Source of the DNA: Numenius arquata
Taxonomy: Eukaryota > Chordata > Aves > Charadriiformes > Scolopacidae
Direction: 5' to 3'
Assembly (NCBI RefSeq): GCF_964106895.1
Contig: NC_133578.1
Location: forward strand, 2,274,501 to 2,338,500
Length of the DNA: 64,000 nucleotides
Shown here: positions 43,501 to 49,000 of the stretch, piece after piece
How the letters are laid out: the number at the start of each line of letters is the position of its first letter
How positions within the stretch are numbered: the stretch's first letter is position 1
The notes under the pieces: model-generated
What the model saw: the letters and a program-made list of their open reading frames with translations, nothing else
What the model was told of the DNA's origin: nothing
The model's database searches: none
Made by a program: the position numbers and the translations under genes

Positions 43501-43882
43501 CAGCTCCCCCCCCCCTCCCCTGCCCGTATTTCAGGCAGCGCAGAGGCTTCCCCCCATCTGCCCCGCCGTGGCACCAGCGCCTGCCCGGGGCTCCCTTTCC
43601 CCTACCGCGGCCCGGGCAACGCGGGCCGATCCCACCAGCCAAGGCCTGCAGACCATCACCCCACTCCGCGCTGGCGGAGGGCCACACAGGCCGAGGGCGG
43701 CCGCCCTCCCCTCAGGCGGTGCGAGCCTCCCCGCTCCCCTCACGCTGCCCTGAGGAGGCGGCGGCCCGCACTCACTTGGCGATAGTGAGGTGCGCGTCGG
43801 TGAGGTCCCCCAGCGGGGCGGCCGGGTCCTCCAGGGTCTCCAGCAGGGGCTGCAGGCCGGGGCGTGCGGCGGGAGCACTCAT
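13317..43882 (-). CDS. RIF1: RIF1, replication-timing and DNA-repair factor, complete coding region (35 exons)
   Basis: RIF1 recruits protein phosphatase 1 to chromatin to set replication timing. As the 53BP1 effector it also blocks DNA-end resection. Thirty-five minus-strand exons with GT/AG borders join without a frame break into 6984 bases, that is 2327 residues and TAG; human RIF1 is about 2470. Residues 1-1000 are helical HEAT-type sequence closely matching vertebrate RIF1 (for example HISSQNSELNNAALQALGF, MGEEAVRWAKLIIPLVVHSA). Residues 1133-2055 come from one long disordered exon. SILK (2035-2038) and RVSF (2059-2061 at its end) are the PP1-docking motifs. The conserved C-terminal DNA- and BLM-binding region follows. 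The start at 43882 gives MSAPAARPG then LLETLEDP, aligning with the known N-terminus. Transcription starts in the CpG island at 43.4-44.2 kb. The gene is intact. Confidence 0.97.
13874..14236 (-). mobile_element. CR1 LINE fragment in RIF1 last intron
   Basis: It starts tagaatcatagaattgtccg and runs through ccctgggcagcccattcc to ctcccctcagcctcctttt. This is the reverse complement of a CR1 3' end with about 360 bases of body, in the same orientation as RIF1 transcription. Confidence 0.93.
14785..14893 (-). CDS. RIF1: RIF1 coding exon 34
   Basis: 109 bases, residues 2219-2255: VKSRGFEEIAALEDAEKPVN, then EEKSLCVDEEKLAT. Confidence 0.9.
15165..15318 (-). CDS. RIF1: RIF1 coding exon 33
   Basis: 154 bases, residues 2167-2218: ARGLGQLIRAKNIKTVGDLS, then IKTLPIRSPKVSNVKKALKG. 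This is the core of the conserved C-terminal DNA-binding region. Its acceptor (tgcggcag) is chosen because the next downstream AG would create a stop codon. Confidence 0.93.
15814..15929 (-). CDS. RIF1: RIF1 coding exon 32
   Basis: 116 bases, residues 2129-2167: ITEMAKESLLCPTECVYPAL, then VDVILPHITSNI. The C-terminal conserved region begins here. The last codon is split TG|x with exon 33. Confidence 0.93.
16033..16110 (-). CDS. RIF1: RIF1 coding exon 31, 26-residue Ser/Lys cassette
   Basis: 78 bases, phase 0-0, residues 2103-2128: LITTPTKGFLSLGSRNPKFK, then SSKKCL. In mammals the exon of this size and position is the alternative cassette that distinguishes RIF1-Long from RIF1-Short. Skipping it would keep the frame here too. 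Confidence 0.94.
16374..16514 (-). CDS. RIF1: RIF1 coding exon 30 (RVSF motif)
   Basis: 141 bases, phase 0-0, residues 2056-2102. It starts IRRVSFADPIYQEGLADDID, where RVSF is the second PP1-docking motif, and ends in a Ser/Arg-rich stretch. It is separated from the SILK-bearing exon by an intron of only 160 bases. Confidence 0.95.
16675..19443 (-). CDS. RIF1: RIF1 giant exon 29 (923 codons)
   Basis: 2769 bases, phase 0-0, residues 1133-2055. It starts after the acceptor TTTGGGACAG. The sequence is acidic, Ser/Thr/Glu-rich and disordered, with conserved islands: RRQSFITLEKFGSSENRPFS, KIPRRSSRRRSETVE, RRASQGLLSSIENSE, CQHKRSRRVKRVRSCDCC and, at the end, STSILKRGVKR containing the SILK PP1-docking motif. 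Numerous SQ dipeptides are possible ATM/ATR targets. The open frame continues upstream into the intron to 19539, but that part has no homology and lies before the acceptor. It is shorter than the human counterpart, which accounts for most of the length difference of the protein. Confidence 0.96.
19444..20159 (-). other. RIF1: RIF1 intron 28
   Basis: About 0.7 kb of AT-rich intron. No repeat or other gene is seen. Confidence 0.8.
20160..20214 (-). CDS. RIF1: RIF1 coding exon 28
   Basis: 55 bases, residues 1114-1132: GKPSLIENAKEDTKTKPQ. It leads in phase 0 into the giant exon. Confidence 0.88.
20297..20386 (-). CDS. RIF1: RIF1 coding exon 27
   Basis: 90 bases, residues 1084-1114: ADIPAMYNNLDASQDTTLFS, then QYTQSQED. 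It carries SQ and TQ dipeptides. Confidence 0.92.
20523..20665 (-). CDS. RIF1: RIF1 coding exon 26
   Basis: 143 bases, residues 1037-1084: LKLEFSSSKTKSEMLLEEEK, then SVDFVFIPPETKERILTEHQ. The VDFVFIPPE patch is conserved. Confidence 0.93.
21088..21231 (-). CDS. RIF1: RIF1 coding exon 25
   Basis: 144 bases, phase 0-0, residues 989-1036: MENSQLDAKISGMEVKLGQK, then a polar, lysine-rich disordered stretch. Confidence 0.92.
21609..21708 (-). CDS. RIF1: RIF1 coding exon 24
   Basis: 100 bases, residues 955-988: SVLSQAKKNIPLLLPGFESM, then EEYSGPFSDA. The end of the HEAT-rich half is near here. Confidence 0.92.
21904..22106 (-). CDS. RIF1: RIF1 coding exon 23
   Basis: 203 bases, residues 888-955: LEKLLAEIIQCVQSHCTGSY, then LLAQLSPLLCVIFQHKSKQI, ending YPEELK. 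Confidence 0.94.
22407..22449 (-). CDS. RIF1: RIF1 coding exon 22 (43 bases)
   Basis: A micro-exon, residues 873-887: LADAPKVYSDLNNK. Frame continuity between exons 21 and 23 requires it, and both borders are canonical. Confidence 0.9.
22450..24641 (-). other. RIF1: RIF1 intron 21
   Basis: A 2.2 kb intron, AT-rich except for the CR1 copy at 23839-24462. Nothing else is recognised. Confidence 0.8.
23839..24462 (-). mobile_element. CR1 LINE fragment, ~620 bases, RIF1 intron 21
   Basis: It starts agaatcatggaatgatacgg. On the minus strand it still encodes pieces of the CR1 ORF2 C-terminus in two frames (REVILPLCSALGRPHLEHW, RVAEPWKRLPREVVESPSL). It is of the same subfamily as the copy at 63753 and is decayed by frameshifts. 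Confidence 0.95.
24642..24906 (-). CDS. RIF1: RIF1 coding exon 21
   Basis: 265 bases, residues 785-873: SPQTPTDWSKKKKEPLGKLS, then helical sequence to PLAVFYEKAK. It is the second largest exon of the gene. Confidence 0.94.
25745..25844 (-). CDS. RIF1: RIF1 coding exon 20
   Basis: 100 bases, residues 752-785: MFAMMDGLTHIISVMVDCIN, then PYGTKYQPKNR. Confidence 0.92.
25845..27298 (-). other. RIF1: RIF1 intron 19
   Basis: A 1.45 kb AT-rich intron with a T/G-rich tract near 26620-26650. No gene or mobile element is seen. Confidence 0.8.
27299..27448 (-). CDS. RIF1: RIF1 coding exon 19
   Basis: 150 bases, phase 0-0, residues 702-751: MKSLLRTWSELYRAFARCAA, then LVATAEENLCCEEL. Very highly conserved. 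Confidence 0.95.
27708..27815 (-). CDS. RIF1: RIF1 coding exon 18
   Basis: 108 bases, phase 0-0, residues 666-701: TNEVNQGDALEHNFNAVYSA, then LLLPVSHIFPVQEFPQ. Confidence 0.94.
28705..28885 (-). CDS. RIF1: RIF1 coding exon 17
   Basis: 181 bases, residues 605-665: RFFVILTTLVGFVLSGPTSP, then NKEHLWRMWSIVVNPLTEWI. Confidence 0.94.
28994..29067 (-). CDS. RIF1: RIF1 coding exon 16
   Basis: 74 bases, residues 581-605: GTPALFLIQLPFHNNLLESC, then VTEE. The donor splits an Arg codon. Confidence 0.93.
29068..30276 (-). other. RIF1: RIF1 intron 15
   Basis: 1.2 kb, AT-rich, with no recognisable element. Confidence 0.8.
30277..30363 (-). CDS. RIF1: RIF1 coding exon 15
   Basis: 87 bases, phase 0-0, residues 552-580: SLIDITVNELPSKVLGSPAY, then QVADMDLLN. 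Confidence 0.93.
30769..30869 (-). CDS. RIF1: RIF1 coding exon 14
   Basis: 101 bases, residues 518-551: GNKKEKQGSEILTMLLQALK and on to LPVQKIL. Confidence 0.92.
31178..31240 (-). CDS. RIF1: RIF1 coding exon 13
   Basis: 63 bases, residues 497-518: DCMLNVIWKDINGYVKTAIE. Short, but it has clean borders (ttgtag, CAG|gtaaaa) and the required phase on both sides. Confidence 0.9.
31491..31601 (-). CDS. RIF1: RIF1 coding exon 12
   Basis: 111 bases, residues 460-497: EPLQYPLISSPSFFCKHAST, then AIQDGFIAIGKEVP. Confidence 0.93.
31863..32036 (-). CDS. RIF1: RIF1 coding exon 11
   Basis: 174 bases, residues 402-460: a loop ending TPRMNLTSSPAGM, then IPSIQLLGIEMLLHFLMGPE. Confidence 0.94.
32037..33061 (-). 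other. RIF1: RIF1 intron 10
   Basis: 1 kb, AT-rich. A short stretch at about 32141-32185 (atgaatcatagaatagag) may be a relic CR1 tail, too short to call. Nothing else is seen. Confidence 0.7.
33062..33182 (-). CDS. RIF1: RIF1 coding exon 10
   Basis: 121 bases, residues 362-402. It starts VCVPLIQSTLSLDSSAPLQG and continues into a variable Ala/Ser/Pro loop. Confidence 0.92.
33976..34127 (-). CDS. RIF1: RIF1 coding exon 9
   Basis: 152 bases, residues 311-361: DILCSAKRLKLLMQPLSSIH, then LTKLEVWWYLLMRLGPQLP. Very highly conserved HEAT helices. Confidence 0.95.
34128..35397 (-). other. RIF1: RIF1 intron 8
   Basis: 1.27 kb, AT-rich, with no repeat or gene recognised. Confidence 0.8.
35398..35536 (-). 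CDS. RIF1: RIF1 coding exon 8
   Basis: 139 bases, residues 265-311: TLHRSGSFINSLLQLEELGF, then KKIAFIAWKSLIDNFALNP. Confidence 0.94.
35634..35726 (-). CDS. RIF1: RIF1 coding exon 7
   Basis: 93 bases, phase 0-0, residues 234-264: KLISELQKLFSTKNETYVLK, then LWPLFVKLLGK. Confidence 0.93.
36160..37290 (+). mobile_element. Old, decayed CR1-type LINE with reverse-transcriptase remnants (RIF1 intron 6)
   Basis: Read on the plus strand across stops and frameshifts, it shows KREDPENYKVANLSPLPGKI followed by MEQIPSEAISRHMEE (36506-36611), which matches the N-terminal part of the CR1 ORF2 reverse transcriptase. Further on comes HWTKLPRQVVESPSFNIFKS (37110-37170), which matches the ORF2 C-terminus, and then a degraded 3' end. 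It is antisense to RIF1. The segment between the two matches is shorter than in an intact element, so it is internally deleted. Its decay makes it older than the other CR1 copies here. Confidence 0.8.
37622..37811 (-). CDS. RIF1: RIF1 coding exon 6
   Basis: 190 bases, residues 170-233. It encodes QMGEEAVRWAKLIIPLVVHS, then LRGATALEMGMPLLLQKQQE, both nearly invariant in vertebrates. Confidence 0.94.
37812..39083 (-). other. RIF1: RIF1 intron 5
   Basis: 1.27 kb. I see no repeat or gene. Confidence 0.8.
39084..39178 (-). CDS. RIF1: RIF1 coding exon 5
   Basis: 95 bases, residues 139-170, VSNIISTLETILTKGDVQSM and on to EYEALNVII. The donor splits the following Arg codon. Confidence 0.92.
39666..39796 (-). 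CDS. RIF1: RIF1 coding exon 4
   Basis: 131 bases, residues 95-138, reading ATEVRDLLSTVNSVAVKTSD, then TRTRALWVISKQAFPSEIV. It is part of the HEAT array. Confidence 0.93.
40876..40938 (+). mobile_element. CR1 LINE 3'-end fragment
   Basis: It reads ggggctggactagatgacct, then ggtcccttccaacgcaaacc and attttatgattt, a plus-strand CR1 terminus in RIF1 intron 3. Confidence 0.88.
41280..41330. repeat. TA/CA microsatellite
   Basis: Alternating atacatatatatacacaca tract, 30 bases downstream of RIF1 exon 3 in transcription direction (intron 3). Confidence 0.8.
41360..41456 (-). CDS. RIF1: RIF1 coding exon 3
   Basis: 97 bases, residues 63-95. It encodes AHISSQNSELNNAALQALGF, one of the most conserved HEAT segments of the N-terminus. 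Confidence 0.93.
41680..41858 (+). mobile_element. CR1 LINE 3'-end fragment
   Basis: From ctttcccaggttgcccaaag to ccattctatgattctacga, a plus-strand CR1 end in RIF1 intron 2, antisense to the gene. Confidence 0.93.
42303..42381 (-). CDS. RIF1: RIF1 coding exon 2
   Basis: 79 bases, residues 36-62, reading RLTGEEGKEF and on to FPKLCKVFK. It follows a weak acceptor (tccttgaag) that the reading frame requires. Confidence 0.85.
43147..43190. repeat. TA-rich microsatellite
   Basis: Imperfect palindromic tatatatgtacatatatata tract in RIF1 intron 1. Confidence 0.8.
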
Positions 43883-44230
43883 GGTGCGGCGGGCGGGGGC
43901 CGGACACCCCAGTGCCGCCAGCCCGCAGCCCAGCCGTCTCCCGGGGCAAGATGGCGGCGGGCGGGACTGGCGGCGCGCGGTCCCGGGCTGCGCCGGCCCA
44001 GCCAATGGGGAGCGCGGGGAGGCGGGGCCGGCGGCCGAGCCAGAGAACATCGAACGGGCGCCACGCGCGTTCCCCGCGCGCGGCGGAGCGCCGAGCGATG
44101 GATCGCTTCCCGCGCCTGGCGGGCACCGCCCCCCGGCGCACCGCCCCTCGCCGCTGATTGGTTGAGGGGCGCGCGAGGGGCTGTCTGTCTCGCACCTCAG
44201 GCGCTCGCCGGCTCCCGGCCCTGACAGGAG
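43400..44230 (-). promoter_or_regulatory. RIF1: CpG island promoter of RIF1
   Basis: A sharp switch from AT-rich intron to very GC- and CpG-rich DNA around coding exon 1. It includes two CCAAT boxes (plus strand 44002-44006, minus strand 44157-44161), GC boxes (for example ggcggggcc near 44022) and a YY1-type site AAGATGGCGGC at 43948-43958, which is usual just inside the start of housekeeping genes. There is no TATA box. This fits a broad, constitutive promoter, and the start site is probably between 43950 and 44150. Confidence 0.85.
43776..43882 (-). CDS. RIF1: RIF1 coding exon 1
   Basis: ATG at 43882-43880, residues 1-36: a short Ala/Pro start, then LLETLEDP, conserved in vertebrate RIF1. 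The donor is GCCAA|gtgagt. The frame stays open upstream to 44251, but homology starts here. Confidence 0.9.
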
Positions 44231-44245
44231 CCGCTTCGCTCTACA

Positions 44246-44965
44246 AATCATAGAGTCATAGAATGGTTCGGTTTGGAAGGGACCTTAAAGCCCATCCAGT
44301 GCCACCCCCTGCCCTGGGCAGGGACACCTCCCACCAGACCAGGTTGCTCCAAGCCCCCTCCAACCTGGCCTTGAACCCCTCCAGGGATGGGGCAGCCACA
44401 GCTTCTCGGGGCAACCTGGGCCAGGCTCTCACCACCCTCACAGCAAAGAAGTTCTTCCCCACATCTCAGCTCAATCTCCCCTCTTTCAGGGTCAAACCCT
44501 TCCCCCTCCTCCTAGGGCTCCCCTCCCTCATCAAGAGTCCCTCCCCAGCTTTCCTGGAGCCCCTTGAGGGACTGGAAGGGGCTCCAAGGTCTCCCCGGAG
44601 CCTTCTCTTCTCCAGGCTGAACCCCCCCAACTCTCTCAGCCTGTCCTCACAGCAGAGGGGCTCCAGCCCTCCCAGCATCTCCATGGCCTCCTCTGGTCCT
44701 GCTCCAACAGGTCCATGTCCTTCTGCTGTTGGTGGCCCCAGAGCTGGAGGCAGCACTGGGGGGGGGGGGTCTCCCCAGAGCGGAGCAGAGGGGCAGAATC
44801 CCCCCCCTCTCCCTGGTGGCCACGCTGCTGGGGATGCAGCCCAGGGTGCAGGGGGTTTCGGGGCTGCCAGCGCACACTGCTGGGGTGTGTTGAGCCTCTC
44901 ATCTACCAACACCCCCAAGTCCTTCTCCTCAGGGCTGCTCTCCAGCCATTCTCCACCCAGAATCA
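44246..44965 (-). mobile_element. CR1 LINE, ~720 bases, beside the RIF1 promoter
   Basis: It starts aatcatagagtcatagaatg (reversed CR1 tail). On the minus strand it encodes EWLESSPEEKDLGVLVDERL and KNFFAVRVVRAWPRLPREAV, both from the ORF2 C-terminus, with frameshifts between them. It ends about 20 bases from the edge of the RIF1 CpG island. It is nearly identical to the inverted copy at 46960-47320. Confidence 0.95.
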
Positions 44966-45755
44966 TATTTATCTTACCGGAACTTATTTACTGCTTTCAG
45001 TCAAGAAAAATGTTTCAAATCCTCAAAAGTTCTCAAGAAATAAAGATAATTCATTGGAAACAGGACACGATTAAAACAGAGGTAGCTTTAATGCTGCTTC
45101 AGACTGAGGAATTTAAACTGAAGTTAAAAATATACGGAGAATGATTCCTGTTCATCAACTCGAAAGTACAGTCTTCTTAAAACCTATGTAAACAACATAC
45201 AGCATCTCCACAGGATCTTCCTACGGATTTGCTGGTACTTGGTTACCAACTGCTTCTGATGCTTCATCTCACCAGTTTTATTATCGTTACCAAGTCCTTC
45301 ATTTGGTTCGTCACTAGCGAAACCAGAGAAGTAAAAGGAACTCGAACAGCTCTTCTCCGGCTGAGGAAACCCTGACAAAATTCATTGAGCGGTCTCTGAT
45401 TCATCTCACAATAAAATTACGAAGATCGTGGAATTGATTCTATGCTTTTCGTGCTGCTTCCCAATCTTCTGTCTTCAGACAATTACATGGGTGGCTGCTG
45501 AGCCATCCACAAGATTAATTTATGTATCTTAAAAATAAGCTTACTCTAAAGGAAAATAAGCATAGAACAGCATCTCAAATTTAAAAATAACTGCAACGGT
45601 CGCACAAAAATTTTGTTCAAATGGTGCAAGAAATGAGGAGAAGGAGCAGTTTATATAGAAAAATATTTTTAAAATCTTTGGTAACAATGAATTCTTCAGA
45701 TTTTTACAGTACTCGTAATGTAAAAATAGTCTTCTATTATTCATGTAAGTATATT
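44966..45755. other. Spacer between RIF1-side CR1 and TNFAIP6 3' end
   Basis: About 0.8 kb of AT-rich DNA with no supportable gene or repeat. It may contain additional TNFAIP6 3' UTR if a more distal poly(A) site is used. Confidence 0.5.
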
Positions 45756-45778
45756 TTATAATTTATTTCTTAGTATAC

Positions 45779-45784
45779 TTTATT
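45779..45784 (-). terminator. TNFAIP6: Candidate TNFAIP6 poly(A) signal
   Basis: The minus strand reads GTTAATAAAGTA here. A second AATAAA lies at 45762-45767. Either gives a short 3' UTR of about 125-160 bases. No convincing GU-rich element was found, so a more distal site is possible. Confidence 0.4.
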
Positions 45785-45905
45785 AACAAAACATATAAAA
45801 GCAGAAAATAAAAAGTCAGAAAGATATGGAGAAAATGTCTTATCTGAAGGTATCTGAATTGGGTTCTAAAACATGTTTCTTAATGAGCGTATCTCATTAC
45901 TCTGC

Positions 45906-46069
45906 TCACATAATCCCAAATTTCCCAGATAAGAAGTTTGTTTTTCCTTGGGATGTCATGTTCTTTCCATCGCTTGACTTCGAAGGCATGTCCATGGTCA
46001 TATATCTAATTTGAAAACCACCAGCCGTCACTGAGGCATCCGTCAAAAACTTCAAAGTCATAACATTGC
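45906..46069 (-). CDS. TNFAIP6: TNFAIP6 exon 6, end of CUB and C-terminal tail
   Basis: 164 bases including TGA (45908-45906), residues 222-275: GNVMTLKFLTDASVTAGGFQ, then IRYMTMD and a polar tail with the NMT sequon. The acceptor is cttgtcccag. Confidence 0.95.
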
Positions 46070-49000
46070 CTGGGACAAGAAAAAATAAAACCAAGGTTAG
46101 GTTTTTGGGTGGTGTATTTCAGAGTTATTTTTTAAAGAGCTTTTTCTTACTTGCTTCTGAGATTTTTGGAGCAATCCACCTGGTCTGTCAGTAGAAGGAA
46201 GTATCCGAGCCTTGCCCAGGGAGGATTTTGGTTCCATTAGCCCCAGGCAGATTTTCATCAGTTTTCTTTCTTTGCAGAGCCCAGAAGTTGATAAAGTTTT
46301 GCCTTACCCAGTGCTTTCTGCAAAATGTTCTTTAAAATCCTGCTCTGCTTCACTCTGCCTGGGAAGTGTCACGCTCCAGGCGTGAGACCCATCTGGCACG
46401 GGTCCTCGTGGATCTCCAGGTGACACAGAGGGGGAGCTTGGTGCATCACTCCCCCACCAGTGTCATCTGCTCCTCTCCACCAGTTTACTGGGGAGACTTG
46501 GAGATCAGGGAGGGCACAATTCATCTTTTCTGTTCTCTTTCTGCTGATTCCAGCTGCGGCTGGAGGGCGGTAACGTGAGTTTCTGCACAGGCTGTCCCAG
46601 GGAACACGACTACTTTCCCGCACGGGCAGCTAGCCTCACATCTGGGCTACAGTGACTTTGCGACACTTGAGCAAAAAGAGGTAAAAGTGGCTTTGATTCA
46701 CATGTCACCAGACCTCGACCTACTGTTTAACACAGAATAACGTCTATAACTGGCTTTGGAATTCTTCTTGCCATCCTTGTTCTGGAAATGGGGAAAATAG
46801 GAGCATGAAGATGGCGTGCACAGGTAGGGCTCGGTTACTGTGTGAAAAATCCTTACCCTGCGTAGATGTACTACCTCTGGAAGGCCACCAGGATGCACCC
46901 TGGTTATCCTCTAACTAGCCTTTTTTTCTTTTATGTTTACTTATTATTTCGCTTCCTCTCCGGGGAGACCTTATAGCAGCCTTCCAGTCCCTCAAGGGGC
47001 TCCAGGAAAGCTGGGAGGGACTCTTGATGAGGGAGGGGAGCCACAGGAGGAGGGGGAAGGGTTTGACCCTGAAAGAGGGGAGATTGAGCTGAGATGTGGG
47101 GAAGAACTTCTTTGCTGTGAGGGTGGTGAGAGCCTGGCCCAGGTTGCCCCGAGAAGCTGTGGCTGCCCCATCCCTGGAGGGGTTCAAGGCCAGGTTGGAG
47201 GAGGCTTGGAGCAACCTGGTCTGGTGGGAGGTGTCCCTGCCCAGGGCAGGGGGTGGCACTGGATGGGCTTTAAGGTCCCTTCCGACCCAAACCATTCTAT
47301 GATTCTGTGGTTCTATGATTTAGAAGTAATTGCATTGATGAAAGGGCACGCTGGCAGTTCTGAATAGCAGTTTATGACATGAAGCAGAGTTTGTGTCTTT
47401 GGGCATCGTCCCTTCCAACGTAGACAATTCTATGATTCCATGATTGTATATATTATTAGAAAGTAGGGACAAAAGGTGATTTTGGCTGTTTTGTTTTTTT
47501 TAACCATAAAGAGTGCAAATATATTACCTGTGCTAATAATGTCGTCTGGCAACTCATCTCCGCAAAACCTGGGAAAAAATATAAACGGTCATGACTAAAC
47601 GACCCCGCAAACAGATTATACAGGAACCTGCACTGAGCGGTGGCTCACGGGGCTAAATTGGTTATAGGTATTCAGTGTATGTGATTCTCTGCTATATGTT
47701 AAGCAACTGCCTAAGGAATTTTTGTCATTCTCTTACAGTAAGGTTTAGGGGAGGGAAAATTGCAGGAAACGTTTTTCGATATATGCAGGAAGCAAATGAT
47801 GCAAAACAAGAAAAAGAGCAATTTAACGAGGCGCTGCGGAAAAAAAACAATGGCCCAAGGCTGAGAAAGGAAGAACATTGTCAAATTTATCTGTAAAGGC
47901 AAAACAAACAGCCTCTAGCCTTGCTCTGCTACACATGATTTGTAGAGAGGATGTGAAAAGTGGCAGGAATCGGGAAGTGGCTTTTATCACTTTTTTTGCT
48001 TTACTTTTTGCTCTGGAAAATTGAGCTTCTTCGTACCAAAATATGACTGCCAAAGGACAAGCAAAAGGAAGGCATCGAAGAAAAGAAAGTGAGAATTAAG
48101 CAAAGAGGGAAACTAAATGTAGTAAGAGAGAAGATACCACTAGAAGATAACACTAGTTCTGTTCTGATATTGTTAGAAAACTCTACTTCTGTAGCAAGTA
48201 GTCACTTAAATTAAATACATTTTTGCTTAACAGTTTAACATCCCGCCTCCCTCCTTTCAATTAAAGCCAATACTGTTTGAGATTGCAAAGAGTTCTTTTT
48301 GTAAAATGATAGAGAATTAGGATAAGCAGTGAACTAAAAAGCCTTGCAGCTTTTTTTCATGTAATTTAACAAAGCAGAAAAGGTCAAAGCACAATTCTCT
48401 GAAACACTTTGCAGGCTGGTGTTAATGACAGTAAATTGCCAGGTCCTATTCTTATGGGCATGTCAGAGGCAGTAATTGGATAAGGCAACACAGTGTTCTT
48501 CTGAAGTAATGTTAAAATAATTGAAATCATTTGATTTTTTGCATATTAAAGCCGAAATCGCTTTACCTGCCCACAAAGCCATTGATATCGTCGTAGCTAT
48601 CATAGATTTCCAAGAAATCAGCCATACAAGCGATGTCGTCTTCAACGTCAAACTCTAGAAACTGTAGGTGAATACGTTGTCCGTACTTGACTCTAATATG
48701 CCAGTAGCAAATTTGCTCGTTTTCATACTCGTTTGGGTAGCCCGGTGACTTAAAAACATGTTTTGAATCTGTGAAGACTCCACCACATTCTTTTCCTAAG
48801 AGAAAAATAGTAAACATCAGAGTTTAAGTATTCGTTCTGGATATGGCCGTGGTTTAAATCTCTGTGCGCTTTGACCCAGCAGGTCCGTGGAAAATCACGA
48901 GGGAACACCCAGCCCGATAGCACTTTTCAGACATTTAAGCCCTCAGAACTCACAAGAAACGTAAGTCATTGCTAGCTTTTGGGAGCTGGTATTTTGGAAA

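Larger units (their letters stand above)
46070..47527 (-). other. TNFAIP6: TNFAIP6 intron 5
   Basis: 1.46 kb. It holds the CR1 copies at 46960-47320 and 47401-47447. The remainder (46070-46950) has moderate GC and no recognisable element. Confidence 0.75.

Noticed and set aside
43446..44251. Several overlapping 100-239 codon frames on both strands
   Set aside because: These are stop-poor frames caused by the GC-rich CpG island. Only the minus-strand RIF1 exon 1 part matches a protein.
44263..45144. 293-codon plus-strand frame
   Set aside because: It is the antisense strand of the CR1 at 44246-44965 run into flanking DNA.
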